Source: Saccharospirillum impatiens DSM 12546
GTDB lineage: Bacteria > Pseudomonadota > Gammaproteobacteria > Pseudomonadales > Natronospirillaceae
NCBI RefSeq assembly: GCF_000423605.1
Contig: NZ_AUIH01000014.1
Span: 39,014-103,013 of the forward strand
Length of the DNA stretch: 64,000 bases
Direction of reading: 5' to 3'
Shown here piece after piece: positions 9,021-22,015 of the stretch. Every line of letters starts with the position of its first letter. Positions within the stretch are counted from its first letter, which is position 1. The notes beneath the pieces were generated by a model. It saw nothing but the letters and a program-made list of their open reading frames with translations. It ran no database searches and was not told the DNA's origin. Position numbers and translations under genes: made by a program.

Positions 9021-9943
9021 TCAGACACTCCTTTGGTTCTCTGGCGCATTTGCGTCAGTAACAACGTCAGCGCAACGCCCACGATCACGCACAATATGCC
9101 CAACCACTGGGCCAGAGACACGGGTTCGCGCAGCACGACCAGGGTCAGAAGTGCATTAAACAGGGGGGCGGTAGTCATCATCAGCCCGGCAATGTTAGCG
9201 CTGCTGGCCCCAACAGCCTTGATCCAGCTGAAGAACGCGATTAACGAAGGAAAAACCGCCACATAAGCGACCGTCCACCACAACTCGCCTGGTGGAATCA
9301 GAATCTCGTCACGCAACGCACCGCTTAGCCAGAAAGGCACAATCATCAGGCTGCCGACACCAATGAAGAAGGTCAGCATACCGACGCTGTTAACCTCCCA
9401 GGCGGGCAGCTTTTTCAGCAATACCGAATAAAACGACCAGCAGATCAACCCGACAAAAAAGATGCCATCGCCGATCAGCGACTGGCCACCCATACTGATG
9501 GCCCACTGGCCATCGGTAAGCACAGTATAAGCCCCAAACACGGCCAGGGTCGCAGTCAGCCACTGTGCGGCACTCATCCTTCCGATGCCAAGCCAGGCAC
9601 TCAGAATAAAGATCATCACCGGCATAAGCGCGGCCATGGCCCCGACATTAACAGGCTGGGTGTATTTCAGCGCCCAGTATTGAAGGGTGTTATACAGAGT
9701 AACGCTGAGCGCAGCGAGCAACAGCAGTGTTTTCAGGTGGGTTCGATACCAAGGCCACTGACGCCGAATATGCGGCATCCCAAACGGGGCGATCAGCAAA
9801 AACGCCAGCCACCAGCGAAACTGGGAGAGCGTAAATGCAGGCAGCGAGACAACGGCGATTTTGCCAACGATGGCGTTCGTCGCCCAGAAAAAGTTGGCCA
9901 GCGCCGCGAAGCCGATGGCGATGAGCAATTGGCGTGAGGTCAT
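9017..9943 (-). CDS. EamA/DMT family transporter
   Basis: Drug/metabolite transporter-type protein with ten hydrophobic helices and two EamA repeats, about 308 residues. The open frame extends to 10207 but the extra 88 codons cross element E2 and give low-complexity, Cys/Pro-rich sequence; the ATG at 9943 begins the typical first helix (LLIAIGFAALANFFWATNAI), so it is chosen although its ribosome site is weak. The second repeat contains the usual SANIAGLMMTTAPLFNALL segment. Substrate unknown. Overlaps YhhN downstream by four bases. Confidence 0.86.
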   Translation of the reverse strand: MTSRQLLIAIGFAALANFFWATNAIVGKIAVVSLPAFTLSQFRWWLAFLLIAPFGMPHIRRQWPWYRTHLKTLLLLAALSVTLYNTLQYWALKYTQPVNVGAMAALMPVMIFILSAWLGIGRMSAAQWLTATLAVFGAYTVLTDGQWAISMGGQSLIGDGIFFVGLICWSFYSVLLKKLPAWEVNSVGMLTFFIGVGSLMIVPFWLSGALRDEILIPPGELWWTVAYVAVFPSLIAFFSWIKAVGASSANIAGLMMTTAPLFNALLTLVVLREPVSLAQWLGILCVIVGVALTLLLTQMRQRTKGVSE

Positions 9944-10077
9944 TGTGATTAGCGTATGGTTAGAATTTATTATGGGTGGGAGTGTCGGGGTTTTGGGAGG
10001 TTGAGGCAAGTTTAAGCTGTTAGCTTTGGCTGTGAGTTTTTTAGCAAGTGAGTGAGAGGTTTCTAAGTTTGCACAAT

Positions 10078-10203
10078 AAGAGCAACGGATGACAGGGTTG
10101 CCTCTGTGGGGAAGTCCGCAACATGGATGTTGCGGTCTAGGCTCCATGGATGGATCTACGCCGACCCCACAGAGGCAACCCTGGCGTCTGGTGCGGACTC
10201 CTG
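10078..10203. repeat. Long palindromic element E2
   Basis: Second member of the E family, between the EamA gene and the end of the atp operon. Arms CAGGGTTGCCTCTGTGGGG (10093-10111) and CCCCACAGAGGCAACCCTG (10165-10182) pair perfectly; weaker pairing continues outwards. Core hairpin CCGCAAC-ATGGAT-GTTGCGG (10116-10135) is followed by TCTAGGCTCCATGGATGG. Compared with E1, arm and hairpin bases differ on both sides in a compensating way. The right flank carries CGGACTCCTG (10194-10203), also present just outside E4. Confidence 0.82.
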
Positions 10204-10239
10204 CCACTTCAACGAAATCAAACTCCGAATTTTACTTAT

Positions 10240-10267
10240 AAAAAAAGCGACCCGGAGGTCGCTTTTT
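10240..10267 (-). terminator. Rho-independent terminator of the atp operon
   Basis: Read on the minus strand: AAAAAGCGACC, loop TCCG, GGTCGCTTTTTT. An eleven-base stem with an A-run before and a T-run after, 20 bases beyond the atpC stop. The symmetric A/T runs could also stop transcription in the opposite direction. Confidence 0.92.
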
Positions 10268-10286
10268 CAACAGCCGTTCAGGCCTG

Positions 10287-10712
10287 TTATTTGCCGCGCA
10301 GTTTCTTCAGTTCGCGCAAGGTACGCAACTGGGCTGACGCACGCGCCAGATCAGCCGCCACCACAGCGAACTCTTCTTCAGCGATTTTGCTGGCGATGAC
10401 TTTCTCGGCATCGGCTTTGGCTTTTTCAGCCGCCGCCATGTCGATGTCACCACCGCGCAGTGCAGTGTCGGCCAGGATGGTCACGACGTGCGGTTGGACT
10501 TCGAGGAAGCCGCCCGACACGTAGAACACTTCTTCCGACCCGTTCTGCAGAATCAACCGAACCGGCGCCGGGTTCAGCCGTGTCAGTAAAGGCGCGTGGC
10601 TGGGTTTGATACCCAGCTCACCCATTTCGCCCTCACAAACGACGGTCTCAACCAGCCCGGAGAAGATATTATCTTCCGCGCTGACGATGTCGCAGTGTAC
10701 TGTCATAGCCAT
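10287..10712 (-). CDS. atpC: F1Fo ATP synthase subunit epsilon
   Basis: Central-stalk subunit that couples rotation to catalysis and inhibits ATP hydrolysis. 141 residues, normal for the family, with the N-terminal beta-sandwich (CDIVSAEDNIFSGLVETVVC; GELGIKPSHAPLLTRLNP) and the C-terminal helical hairpin (about 90-140). Ribosome site GGAGG precedes the ATG; a second ATG two codons later is an alternative. Last gene of the operon, 18 bases after atpD, and followed by a strong terminator rather than by glmS. Confidence 0.97.
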   Translation of the reverse strand: MAMTVHCDIVSAEDNIFSGLVETVVCEGEMGELGIKPSHAPLLTRLNPAPVRLILQNGSEEVFYVSGGFLEVQPHVVTILADTALRGGDIDMAAAEKAKADAEKVIASKIAEEEFAVVAADLARASAQLRTLRELKKLRGK

Positions 10713-10730
10713 TGTTAACCTCCGGCGCGA

Positions 10731-12164
<1,434 letters not shown>

Positions 12165-13031
12165 TTATGAAACCGCTGAGGCGCCACCCACGATCTCGGC
12201 GATCTCTTGGGTAATGGCTGCCTGACGCGCCTTGTTGTATTCCATATTGAGACTGTCGATCAGCTCCCCGGCATTATCAGTGGCACTCTTCATTGCCATC
12301 ATGCGCGAAGCCTGCTCACAAGCCAGATTTTCCACCACGCCCTGATACACCACCGATTCGACATAGCGAACCAGCAGATGATCCAGCAGCGCTTCGGCAT
12401 TTGGCTCGTAAATGTAGTCCCAGGTATGTCGGCGCGACGTCTCGTCTTCAGCGGCCTTCAATGGCAACAGCTGCTCAATTCCGGGCTTTTGCACCATGGT
12501 GTTCACGAATTCGTTAAACACCACAAACAAGCGGTCGATTTTGCCGGAATTAAAGTCGTCTAGCATGACTTTAACGCCGCCAATCAGGTCACTCACAGCG
12601 GGCTTGTCGCCCAGCTGAGTCATGGTCGCGACAACGTCATAGCCGCGTGACTTGAAGTAGCCCGTACCCTTGCTGCCAATGGCACATACTTGCACCGTTG
12701 CGCCCTTTTTCTTCCAGTCAGTCACGTCTTTTGAGACTTTCTTGAACAGGTTAGCGTTCAACCCGCCACACAGTCCGCGATCGGTTGAGATTACGATGTA
12801 ACCCACCCGCTTGACGTCACGTTCCATCAGATAAGGATGACGGTACTCGGGGTTGGCGTTCGCCAAATGCCCGATTACCGCGCGGATTTTGTCAGCATAG
12901 GGCTTACTGGCGTCCATCCGGTCCTGAGCTTTACGCTTTTTACTCGCAGCGACCATCTCCATCGCGGAAGTAATCTTCTGCGTGTTTTTAATGCCCGATA
13001 TTTTCGTGCGAATCTCTTTTCCGGCTGCCAT
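12165..13031 (-). CDS. atpG: F1Fo ATP synthase subunit gamma
   Basis: Rotor shaft of F1. 288 residues with the two long terminal helices that form the coiled coil: N-terminal [20 protein letters not shown] and C-terminal [18 protein letters not shown], both family signatures. Starts MAAGKEI with normal spacing to atpA upstream. Confidence 0.98.
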   Translation of the reverse strand: MAAGKEIRTKISGIKNTQKITSAMEMVAASKKRKAQDRMDASKPYADKIRAVIGHLANANPEYRHPYLMERDVKRVGYIVISTDRGLCGGLNANLFKKVSKDVTDWKKKGATVQVCAIGSKGTGYFKSRGYDVVATMTQLGDKPAVSDLIGGVKVMLDDFNSGKIDRLFVVFNEFVNTMVQKPGIEQLLPLKAAEDETSRRHTWDYIYEPNAEALLDHLLVRYVESVVYQGVVENLACEQASRMMAMKSATDNAGELIDSLNMEYNKARQAAITQEIAEIVGGASAVS

Positions 13032-13075
13032 AGCAATGCCTCAGTTCAATCGGCTGTCCGAAGACAGCCGGTGAA

Positions 13076-14620
13076 TTACCAGGTCTGCGTTGCTTTGAAT
13101 TTTTCCAAAGCGTCCTTCAGCGAAGCGGCAACATCATCGTTATAGTTGCCGGAATCGTTGATCTGTTTCATCAGATCAGCGTGTTCGCTGTTCATGTAGG
13201 AATGCAGAGCCGCCTCGAACGCACCCACTTCTTTGATTTCCAAAGCTTTCAGGTGGCCTTCGTTGGCGGCGTAAACTGAGACAGCCATTTCTGCAACCGT
13301 CAAAGGTGCATACTGGCCTTGCTTCATCAGCTCGGTAACGCGCTGACCATGCTCCAACTGAGCCTTGGTCGCTTCGTCAAGATCCGACGCGAACTGCGAG
13401 AATGCCGCCAGTTCACGATACTGTGCCAATGCAGTACGAATACCACCGGCCAGTTTCTTGATGATTTTGGTCTGAGCCGAGCCGCCCACACGAGATACCG
13501 AAATACCGGCGTTCATGGCAGGGCGAATACCCGCGTTGAACAGGTCAGTTTCCAGGAAGATCTGACCGTCGGTAATGGAAATCACGTTAGTCGGTACGAA
13601 CGCAGACACGTCACCGCCCTGGGTTTCAATGATCGGCAGAGCGGTCAGAGAACCGGTTTTGCCTTTCACTTCACCCTTGGTGAACTGTTCAACGTACTCA
13701 GCGTTAACGCGTGAAGCACGTTCCAGCAAACGGGAGTGCAAGTAGAAAACGTCACCCGGGAAGGCTTCACGGCCCGGCGGACGACGCAGCAGCAAAGAGA
13801 TCTGACGGTAAGCAACGGCCTGTTTGGACAGGTCATCGTAAATGATCAGAGCGTCTTCACCACGGTCACGGAAGTATTCACCCATGGTGCAACCGGCATA
13901 AGGCGCCAGGAACTGCATGGAAGCAGGTTCCGAGGCCGAAGCGGCTACGATGGTGGTGTATTCCATGGCGCCATGCTCTTCCAGCTTGCGTACCACGTTG
14001 GCAATGGTCGATTGTTTCTGACCGATTGCCACGTAGACACACTTAATACCGGAATTTTTCTGAGCCATAATGGCGTCAACCGCCAACGCGGTTTTACCGG
14101 TCTGACGGTCACCAATGATCAGCTCACGCTGACCACGGCCGATTGGCACCATGGCGTCTACGGCTTTATAACCAGTCTGTACCGGCTGATCGACCGACTG
14201 ACGGGCAATAACGCCCGGCGCGACCTTCTCCAGCGGATCGGTCAGGGTGGTTTTCACCGGGCCCTTGCCGTCGATCGGGTTACCCAGAGCGTCGACGACG
14301 CGACCGAGCAGTTCCGGACCAATAGGTACTTCCAGGATACGACCGGTGCACTTACAAGTCTGGCCTTCAGCCAGATCCTTGTAATCACCCAACACGATCG
14401 CACCAACAGAGTCTTGTTCCAGGTTCAGGGCCATACCAAACAGCCCGTTGTGGAACTCAATCATCTCACCAGACATGACATCGGCCAGACCGTGAATACG
14501 CACAATACCGTCGGATACGCTGACGATGGTGCCTTCGTTCTGGGCCTTGGAGCTGGTATCGAGTTTGCCGATACGCTCCTTGATGATGTCACTGATTTCT
14601 GAAGGATTCAGTTGCTGCAT
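13076..14620 (-). CDS. atpA: F1Fo ATP synthase subunit alpha
   Basis: Non-catalytic nucleotide-binding subunit, 514 residues. P-loop GDRQTGKTA (about 169-177) and the conserved arginine-finger region [14 protein letters not shown] near 365-380 are intact. N-terminus [17 protein letters not shown] is typical of gammaproteobacteria. Thirteen bases after atpH. Confidence 0.98.
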   Translation of the reverse strand: MQQLNPSEISDIIKERIGKLDTSSKAQNEGTIVSVSDGIVRIHGLADVMSGEMIEFHNGLFGMALNLEQDSVGAIVLGDYKDLAEGQTCKCTGRILEVPIGPELLGRVVDALGNPIDGKGPVKTTLTDPLEKVAPGVIARQSVDQPVQTGYKAVDAMVPIGRGQRELIIGDRQTGKTALAVDAIMAQKNSGIKCVYVAIGQKQSTIANVVRKLEEHGAMEYTTIVAASASEPASMQFLAPYAGCTMGEYFRDRGEDALIIYDDLSKQAVAYRQISLLLRRPPGREAFPGDVFYLHSRLLERASRVNAEYVEQFTKGEVKGKTGSLTALPIIETQGGDVSAFVPTNVISITDGQIFLETDLFNAGIRPAMNAGISVSRVGGSAQTKIIKKLAGGIRTALAQYRELAAFSQFASDLDEATKAQLEHGQRVTELMKQGQYAPLTVAEMAVSVYAANEGHLKALEIKEVGAFEAALHSYMNSEHADLMKQINDSGNYNDDVAASLKDALEKFKATQTW

Positions 14621-14633
14621 TCTATTTCCCTCA

Positions 14634-15170
14634 CTAGGAATTCATTGCTTCAGCGAGTTTCGCCAACTTGCCGCGGACCGACCCGTCGATGACCGTGTCA
14701 CCGGACCTGATCACCACACCGCCCAGCAGTGACTCGTCGATTTCAACGGTCAACTGCACCTGGCGGCTGAATTTGGCGGTCAGCTTGTCGGCCAGCGTCT
14801 TTTGCTGGCTATCGCTCAAGGAAAATGCACTGGTCACCAGAACATCGGCGGTTTTTTCTTGCTCCGCTTTCAGCACTTCGAACTGTTCGCTGATCTCGGC
14901 CAGCAGTGCAAGACGGCGATTTTCAGCCAGAACGCTGACCAGGTTAGACCCGCCCTCGTTCAGAGCATCGCCGGCGAGTTGCTGCAAAGTTTTGGCTTTG
15001 TCAGCGGCGGACAGCTCAGGATTGGCAATGAGTCGTTCAACCGTCTCATGCTGACTGATAGCAGCCAGTATCGACAGTTGCGTCGACCAGGCATCCAGTT
15101 GCTTACTGTCCAGAGCTGCGTTGAACGCGGCTTTGGCGTAAGGACGGGCCAGCGTACTTAATTCTGCCAT
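14634..15170 (-). CDS. atpH: F1Fo ATP synthase subunit delta
   Basis: Peripheral-stalk subunit joining F1 to Fo. 178 residues; conserved N-terminal segment [13 protein letters not shown] and C-terminal [20 protein letters not shown], which is the family signature. Nine bases downstream of atpF. Confidence 0.97.
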   Translation of the reverse strand: MAELSTLARPYAKAAFNAALDSKQLDAWSTQLSILAAISQHETVERLIANPELSAADKAKTLQQLAGDALNEGGSNLVSVLAENRRLALLAEISEQFEVLKAEQEKTADVLVTSAFSLSDSQQKTLADKLTAKFSRQVQLTVEIDESLLGGVVIRSGDTVIDGSVRGKLAKLAEAMNS

Positions 15171-15179
15171 GATCCCTCC

Positions 15180-15650
15180 TTACAGCTCGGCTGCCAGCTT
15201 ATCCAACAACTCGCTGTGTTTTTTCGCGTCGACTTCGGAGCCCAGAATGCGTTCCGCACCGGCCAGAGTCAGTTCGGAAATACGGCTGCGCAGTTCTTCA
15301 CGCGCGGCGTTCACTTCCTTATCGACCTCAGACTGGGCAGCAGCCACAATGCGCTCACCTTCTACACGAGCTTCAGCTTTCGCTTCATCAACCAACTGCG
15401 CAGCGCGCTTGTTGGCTTGCTCGAGGATGGCAGCGGCTTCCTGCTTGGCTTCCTGCAGCTTCTTCGCCACATCGTGCTGTGCCAGTTCAAGATCTTTGGC
15501 AGCACGGTCGGCAGAATCGAGCCCTTCGGCAATTTTCTTCTGGCGGGCCTGCATGGCATCCATAATCGGAGGCCATACAAATTTGGCGCAGAACCAGACG
15601 AAAATGGCAAAGACGACGATTTGTCCAATAAACGTTGCGTTGAAATTCAC
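15180..15650 (-). CDS. atpF: F1Fo ATP synthase subunit b
   Basis: Peripheral-stalk subunit, 156 residues: one N-terminal membrane helix ([20 protein letters not shown]) followed by a long charged helix that dimerises. Start [10 protein letters not shown] is canonical for gammaproteobacteria. Confidence 0.97.
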   Translation of the reverse strand: MNFNATFIGQIVVFAIFVWFCAKFVWPPIMDAMQARQKKIAEGLDSADRAAKDLELAQHDVAKKLQEAKQEAAAILEQANKRAAQLVDEAKAEARVEGERIVAAAQSEVDKEVNAAREELRSRISELTLAGAERILGSEVDAKKHSELLDKLAAEL

Positions 15651-15702
15651 GCCTTCACCTCGTTTTGGTTGGTTTAATCAGAGTACCCAAAGGACTGATT
15701 GA

Positions 15703-15939
<237 letters not shown>

Positions 15940-16030
15940 CTAAGTTTTCTATCGTTAAGGTTTAGAGCTTTCAAGTTAAAACTTTCTTTTCAAAATCCGG
16001 GGCAGCCATCGAGCCTACCCGACGACCCGA

Positions 16031-16918
<888 letters not shown>

Positions 16919-16952
16919 TCACTTTACCCCTATTGGCCGCCCGTTAGAGCGG

Positions 16953-17342
16953 TTACTTAACCAGAATCGGTGCCAACATCGCTGACAGGGTGTTGAGTAC
17001 CACCACCACCAGCAACATTGTTATGGCGCTCAGGTCCGGTTGCGTTACCCAAACCGGTATCAACCCTGCTGCCAGAATAATCCATTTGCCAAACAACCCC
17101 TGGGATGTCGCCACCACGAACAGGGCTGTGTAGCGCGAGCCGAAATGCCTCAGGCTGCGCCAGGTAAAATAACTTTGTGCCAACACACACAAGGCACCGG
17201 CCATCACGACTTCCAACCAGACACCCGGGGCCATCACGACGACGACCAGCCCAATGATCAGGGCGACGACGGCCTGCAGCGTGACCAGGCGCCAGGCGGA
17301 AGGCCGGGGGACTGGTTTGGCCCTTACTTGTTCAAACACCAC
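16953..17342 (-). CDS. atpI: ATP synthase assembly protein AtpI
   Basis: First gene of the operon; AtpI helps assemble the c-ring. Four hydrophobic segments in about 129 residues. The frame can start with GTG at 17420 (155 residues) but the GTG at 17342 has a GGGAAAG ribosome site and gives a protein of the usual length, so the shorter form is preferred. Sequence is poorly conserved in this family; the assignment rests on hydrophobic layout and position before atpB. Confidence 0.85.
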   Translation of the reverse strand: MVFEQVRAKPVPRPSAWRLVTLQAVVALIIGLVVVVMAPGVWLEVVMAGALCVLAQSYFTWRSLRHFGSRYTALFVVATSQGLFGKWIILAAGLIPVWVTQPDLSAITMLLVVVVLNTLSAMLAPILVK

Positions 17343-17497
17343 TGTTCTTTCCCGGTTATTGTCGTATGCCCTGTCGTTCAGCGGTATTCGTAGGGCTGAA
17401 CGGACGGACGGTTTGGGCACCTAATGCAAGGCCTGCCCCGCTTGAAATCCGGGTTTAAGCGGTACCGGCCCATTGGAGGTCCGGCAAAACTCGGCAG

Positions 17498-17526
17498 AGT
17501 ATATTGGAGTCGGCTAGTCGCATCAA
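17498..17526 (-). promoter_or_regulatory. Sigma-70-type promoter for the atp operon
   Basis: On the minus strand TTGATG (-35, 17521-17526), a 17-base spacer and TATACT (-10, 17498-17503). Both hexamers match consensus at 4-5 of 6 positions with ideal spacing, and the site lies about 155 bases before the preferred atpI start, in the gap after parB. It is the only strong match I saw in this gap. Confidence 0.65.
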
Positions 17527-17586
17527 CACGCAACGTCCCCGCGCAACAAGACTGCCCTGTTTCTGACAAGTTCCTGTTTTAGAACA

Positions 17587-17602
17587 CAATTCACGTGAAC
17601 CG
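17587..17602. promoter_or_regulatory. Possible degenerate parS-like site
   Basis: TTCACGTGAA (17590-17599) is a perfect ten-base palindrome identical to the centre of the parS consensus TGTTTCACGTGAAACA, but the outer bases mostly differ (about 11 of 16 match). It sits 17 bases past the parB stop. Chromosomal parS sites cluster near parAB, which makes the position suggestive; the mismatches keep confidence low. Confidence 0.35.
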
Positions 17603-17616
17603 AACACCGTCAGGCG

Positions 17617-18501
17617 CTATTTTACGTGGTTCAGGATACCGTCGAGCTCATCCAGGCTGTTGTATTTGATCACCAGAGACCCCTTGCCACGGGCACCATG
17701 CTTGATCGACACGTTGGCCCCCAGCCGCTGTGACAGCATGTCTTCAAGGTTCTGAATGTTGGCGTCGGCCTTGTGCTCGGTACGATCCAGCCCCGTTTTT
17801 TTGCCTTCGACCAGATTACGCACCAGCTGTTCGGTCTGACGCACGGTCATGCCTTTCGCCACGACCTGCCGGGCAGCATCGATCTGCTGTTCGCCCTGCA
17901 CGCCCAACAAGGCACGGGCATGGCCCATTTCCAGATCGCCGTGTTCAAGCATACGTCGCACATCGGCTTCCAGACTGATCAGACGCAGTAGGTTGGTCAC
18001 CGTCACCCGGTTTTTGCCCACCGCCTCGGCCACACCAGCCTGGGTCAGATCAAATTCTTTCTGCAACCGTTGCAGCGCCAGCGCCTCTTCCATCGGGTTC
18101 AGGTTTTCGCGCTGGATGTTCTCGATCAGCGCCATGGCGATGGCGTCTTCGTCGGAGACATCGCGGATCACCGCCGGAATCTGGTCCAGACCGGCCATCT
18201 GCGACGCGCGCCAGCGGCGTTCACCGGCGATCAGTTCGAACGATTCAGGCCCCTGGGGTCGCACCACGATCGGTTGCATCACGCCCTGGGCGCGTATCGA
18301 CGCGGCCAGCTCTTCCAGGGCATCGGCGGACATATCACGCCGGGGCTGGTAGGTACCCCGACGAATCCACTCAACCGGCAGCATGCGCAGACTGCCGTCA
18401 TTCACGTGGGATACTGGCTGGTCAGCAATGGCCTCGACTTCCCGTCGGGTCGTGATCAGCGCGTCCAGGCCGCGTCCCAAGCCTCGTTTCTTAGCTGCCA
18501 T
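17617..18501 (-). CDS. parB: Chromosome partitioning protein ParB (CTP-dependent clamp)
   Basis: Binds parS and loads chromosome-segregation complexes near the origin. 294 residues: N-terminal RGLGRGLDALI, ParB/Sulfiredoxin domain with the CTP-binding arginine patch GERRWRASQMAG (about 92-103), the DNA-binding HTH with ALIENIQRENLNPMEEA and VGKNRVTVTNLLRL, and a C-terminal dimerisation domain. Start codon directly follows the parA stop (TAA-ATG). Confidence 0.97.
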   Translation of the reverse strand: MAAKKRGLGRGLDALITTRREVEAIADQPVSHVNDGSLRMLPVEWIRRGTYQPRRDMSADALEELAASIRAQGVMQPIVVRPQGPESFELIAGERRWRASQMAGLDQIPAVIRDVSDEDAIAMALIENIQRENLNPMEEALALQRLQKEFDLTQAGVAEAVGKNRVTVTNLLRLISLEADVRRMLEHGDLEMGHARALLGVQGEQQIDAARQVVAKGMTVRQTEQLVRNLVEGKKTGLDRTEHKADANIQNLEDMLSQRLGANVSIKHGARGKGSLVIKYNSLDELDGILNHVK

Positions 18502-19308
18502 TTACACAGATCCTGTCAGATGTTCGGTATCGGGTGCCTTGATGCCCTCGACCCGCCGGACCATTTCACCGGCCAATGCCAGATAGGCCAGCGCGCCTTT
18601 GGAGGTACGGTCGTATTGCAGCACGGGCGTGCCGTAACTGGGGGCTTCTGCGAGCCGCACATTGCGAGGAATCACCGAGCTGTAGAGCGCGTCGCCAAAG
18701 TGGTCTTTTAACTGATCGGAGACATCGTTGGTCAGGCTGTTGCGCGGGTCATACATGGTGCGCAGCAGCCCCCCGATCTGAAGCTTGGGGTTCACGACCT
18801 TTTGAATGCTGTGAATCGTGTCCATCAGCGCTGCCAGACCTTCCAGAGCATAGTACTCACACTGCATCGGAATCAGCACTTGCTCGGCCGCGGCCAGGGC
18901 ATTGACGGTCAACATGTTCAGCGATGGCGGGCAATCGATAAAGATATAGTCGTAGTTGTGCTTGACCTCGGCCAGGGCATATTGAAGCCGGTGCTCCTTC
19001 ATCTTGAACGACATCAGTTCGACTTCGGCGGCCGTCAGGTCGCCATTGGCAGGCAGTAAATCATAGCCGGCTTCCGGTGTGCTCACGATCGCTTCAGCAC
19101 AGCCGGCTTTGCCGGTGATCACGTCGTAAACACTGAGCTCGATCTCATTCTTGCTGATGCCACTGCCCATGGTGGCATTGCCCTGGGGATCCAGATCCAC
19201 GACCAGCACCTTGCGCTTCATCGCCACCAGGGAGGCGGGCAGATTGGTGGCTGTGGTGGTCTTGCCGACCCCGCCTTTCTGATTGGTAATGGCAAAAATA
19301 TGTGTCAA
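18502..19308 (-). CDS. parA: Chromosome partitioning ATPase ParA (Soj)
   Basis: Walker-type ATPase partner of ParB, about 268 residues. Deviant Walker A KGGVGKTTTATNLPASL near residue 12, the VDLDPQGNATMGSG Walker A' region, and IDCPPSLNMLTVNAL Walker B. The frame is open to 19365, but homologues begin right at the THIFAITNQKGG segment; the TTG at 19308 has AAGGA about eight bases before it and is chosen. That ribosome site overlaps the rsmG stop, so translation of the two is probably coupled. Confidence 0.96.
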   Translation of the reverse strand: MTHIFAITNQKGGVGKTTTATNLPASLVAMKRKVLVVDLDPQGNATMGSGISKNEIELSVYDVITGKAGCAEAIVSTPEAGYDLLPANGDLTAAEVELMSFKMKEHRLQYALAEVKHNYDYIFIDCPPSLNMLTVNALAAAEQVLIPMQCEYYALEGLAALMDTIHSIQKVVNPKLQIGGLLRTMYDPRNSLTNDVSDQLKDHFGDALYSSVIPRNVRLAEAPSYGTPVLQYDRTSKGALAYLALAGEMVRRVEGIKAPDTEHLTGSV

Positions 19309-19318
19309 AGCCGAATCC

Positions 19319-19966
19319 TTATGTCGTTCGGGCCGACAACTGTACCAGATGTCGCCCGTCCGCACTGAGTAAAGCGCTGCCCGGTACGGTCAGCGGCGTT
19401 ACCCGGTCGACTTGGTAGTCGCCCGGCAATGCCGCGATCTCGTCGGTCGGATACAGTCCTTTCATGGCCAGAAAGTGGCCACCCGGGGCAAGCAGATGCT
19501 GGGATTTTGCCACCATATCGGCCAGCGTGGCAAAGGCCCGTGACGAGATTTGTGAGAAGGTCCGCTCTGGCTGCCAGGATTCAAGGCGGCTGTGCACCAC
19601 CGTCACGTTATCAACCGCCAATTCCATCTTCACCTGGGTCAGAAAACGCGTCTTCTTGCCGTTACTGTCGAGTAAGGTCACCGGCTTGGCCGGATCGACC
19701 AGCGCCAGGATCATGCCTGGCAGTCCGGGGCCAGTGCCAACATCGAGCAAGTCACCCGGGCCTACAAACGGCAGAATGGACAGGCTATCAAGCAGGTGAC
19801 GACTCACCATTTCCTCTGGCTTGCGCACCGAGGTCAGGTTGTAGGCCTTGTTCCACTTGATCAGCAGCGCATGATAGGCCAGCAATCGTTGCTGGGTGGC
19901 GTCATCCAATTCGATGCCGAGTTCAGCCAACCCATCCCGCAACAGTGCCGCGTAGCGCTCACTCAT
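19319..19966 (-). CDS. rsmG: 16S rRNA (guanine-527-N7)-methyltransferase RsmG
   Basis: SAM-dependent methyltransferase formerly called GidB, 215 residues. SAM-binding motif [17 protein letters not shown] near 70-86, plus the family segments [15 protein letters not shown] and [11 protein letters not shown]. Start overlaps the mnmG stop by four bases (ATGA), the usual mnmG-rsmG arrangement. Confidence 0.96.
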   Translation of the reverse strand: MSERYAALLRDGLAELGIELDDATQQRLLAYHALLIKWNKAYNLTSVRKPEEMVSRHLLDSLSILPFVGPGDLLDVGTGPGLPGMILALVDPAKPVTLLDSNGKKTRFLTQVKMELAVDNVTVVHSRLESWQPERTFSQISSRAFATLADMVAKSQHLLAPGGHFLAMKGLYPTDEIAALPGDYQVDRVTPLTVPGSALLSADGRHLVQLSARTT

Positions 19967-21867
19967 GCGCTGTGCTTCTCGGCCTGTGCCGCTTTACTGG
20001 CCGCCGACTGTTTCTTCAGATGAATCAACAGCATCGATACTGCCGCCGGTGTGACACCGGAGATACGCGACGCCTGGGCCAGGGTTTCCGGCCGGCCCTG
20101 CTTCAGTTTCTGTTTTACTTCATTGGACAAGCCACCTATGGCGTCGTAATCCAGTGCCGCTGGCAACTTCATGTCTTCATGGCGACGCAGGGTATCGATG
20201 TCGTCCTGCTGGCGCTGAATGTAGCCTTCGTATTTCGCGCTGATCTCGACTTGCTCGGTTACGGCTGAATCAAGTGACCCGGTCGGCACCAGCTCGGCGA
20301 TGTCGGCATAGGTCAGTTGCGGCCGTTTTAGCAGGTCGCGCAACGTGGTCTCCCGTGACAACGGCTGCGCCAACTTATCGTGAAGCGCTTGCGCCTGTTC
20401 GGACTTCGGTTGCACCCAGGTGCTGTTCAGCCGCTGGGTTTCCAGCGCAATGGCTTCCTGTTTGGTGCTGAACGCGGCCCAGCGAGCATCGTCGACCAAC
20501 CCCAGTTGGCGTCCGGTCTCAGTCAGGCGGGCATCGGCGTTATCTTCACGCAACAGCAACCGGTATTCGGCGCGGCTGGTGAACATCCGGTACGGCTCCA
20601 GGGTGCCCATGGTGATCAGATCGTCGACCAGAACGCCGAGGTAGGCTTCATCGCGACGCGGTGTCCAGGCGTCTTCACCCGCTGCGCGCCGGGCGGCGTT
20701 GACACCTGCCAGCAGCCCCTGGGCTGCGGCTTCTTCGTAGCCCGTGGTGCCGTTGATCTGACCGGCGAAAAACAGGTTGCCGATAAATTGGGTTTCCAGG
20801 CTGTGTTTGAGGTCACGCGGGTCGAAGTAGTCATACTCGATGGCGTAGCCAGGCCGGGTAATATGGGCGTTTTCAAACCCTTTGATACTGCGGATAAAGT
20901 CGATCTGCACGTCAAACGGCAAACTCGTGGAAATGCCATTGGGGTACATTTCATAGGTGGTCAGCCCTTCGGGCTCGACGAACACCTGGTGGCTGGTCTT
21001 GTCGGCAAAGCGGGTGACCTTGTCTTCGATCGACGGGCAATACCGCGGTCCGATGCCTTCGATCTCACCGGCGTACATCGGCGACTGATGCAGGTTGTTG
21101 CGAATGATGTCGTGCGTCTGTTCGGTGGTGTGAGCAATCCAGCAGGAGACCTGACTCGGGTGTTCTTCTACCCGACCCATATAGGACATGACCGGTAGCG
21201 GTGTATCGCCGGGCTGTTCGGTCAGTTGGCCATAATCGAGACTGCGGCCGTCAATGCGCGCCGGGGTACCCGTCTTAAGACGCCCGACCCGAAACGGCAG
21301 TTCACGCAACCGCTGCGACAGGGCATTGCTCGGGGCATCGCCCATGCGACCGCCGGAGTAGTTCTGCATGCCGACGTGAATCTTGCCACCCAGAAAAGTA
21401 CCGGCGGTCAGCACCACGGTTTCGGCCATGATGTGAATACCGGTCTGGGTGACGACGCCGGTGACGACGTCGTTTTCCAGCAGCAGGTCATCGGCTGACT
21501 GCTGGAACAACTCCAAATTCGGCTGCAATTCAACGATTTCGCGAATCGCTGAGCGATACAGTTGACGGTCAGCCTGAGCGCGAGTGGCGCGTACGGCCGG
21601 ACCTTTACGGCTGTTCAGTACCCGAAACTGAATCCCGGCGCGGTCAGTCGCGCGCGCCATGGCACCACCCAGCGCATCGATTTCCTTGACCAGGTGACTC
21701 TTGCCGATGCCACCAATAGCCGGGTTACAGGACATCACCCCGACGGTATCGGCGTTGTGCGTCAGCAACAGTGTCTGTGCGCCCGTGCGCGCTGCCGCGA
21801 GGGCCGCCTCGGTTCCGGCATGGCCGCCACCGATCACTATGACATCGTAACGCTTGGGAAATTGCAC
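19963..21867 (-). CDS. mnmG: tRNA uridine-5-carboxymethylaminomethyl modification enzyme MnmG (GidA)
   Basis: FAD- and NADH-using enzyme that modifies U34 of certain tRNAs together with MnmE. 634 residues, full length. FAD-binding [21 protein letters not shown] at the N-terminus, [22 protein letters not shown], and [11 protein letters not shown] are all conserved signatures. Its partner gene mnmE, often just upstream, is not here: the upstream region holds two palindromic elements and an unrelated catabolic operon. Confidence 0.97.
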   Translation of the reverse strand: MQFPKRYDVIVIGGGHAGTEAALAAARTGAQTLLLTHNADTVGVMSCNPAIGGIGKSHLVKEIDALGGAMARATDRAGIQFRVLNSRKGPAVRATRAQADRQLYRSAIREIVELQPNLELFQQSADDLLLENDVVTGVVTQTGIHIMAETVVLTAGTFLGGKIHVGMQNYSGGRMGDAPSNALSQRLRELPFRVGRLKTGTPARIDGRSLDYGQLTEQPGDTPLPVMSYMGRVEEHPSQVSCWIAHTTEQTHDIIRNNLHQSPMYAGEIEGIGPRYCPSIEDKVTRFADKTSHQVFVEPEGLTTYEMYPNGISTSLPFDVQIDFIRSIKGFENAHITRPGYAIEYDYFDPRDLKHSLETQFIGNLFFAGQINGTTGYEEAAAQGLLAGVNAARRAAGEDAWTPRRDEAYLGVLVDDLITMGTLEPYRMFTSRAEYRLLLREDNADARLTETGRQLGLVDDARWAAFSTKQEAIALETQRLNSTWVQPKSEQAQALHDKLAQPLSRETTLRDLLKRPQLTYADIAELVPTGSLDSAVTEQVEISAKYEGYIQRQQDDIDTLRRHEDMKLPAALDYDAIGGLSNEVKQKLKQGRPETLAQASRISGVTPAAVSMLLIHLKKQSAASKAAQAEKHSA

Positions 21868-21939
21868 TGGGCACCTCAGGTTCTAACAGGCCGGGGCTGG
21901 TGATCATTTTTTCACCAAATCCCGGAAAATGGGGCGCAG

Positions 21940-21969
21940 ATTATACGGATTAACGGGGGCGTTTGGCAC
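21940..21969 (-). promoter_or_regulatory. Probable sigma-70 promoter for mnmG-rsmG-parAB
   Basis: Minus strand: GTGCCA (-35, 21964-21969), 18-base spacer, perfect TATAAT (-10, 21940-21945), about 70 bases before the mnmG ATG. The -35 matches four of six consensus bases. Confidence 0.6.
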
Positions 21970-22015
21970 CCCCTTTCTTACTACGGGCCAGGCTTGATTT
22001 GTGGCTTTGGTCCGC

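Noticed and set aside
9944..10207. N-terminal extension of the EamA protein
   Set aside because: Crosses palindromic element E2 and gives a Cys/Pro-rich, non-membrane sequence; the family begins at the ATG at 9943.
13736..14602. 288-codon plus-strand frame opposite atpA
   Set aside because: Shadow of atpA.
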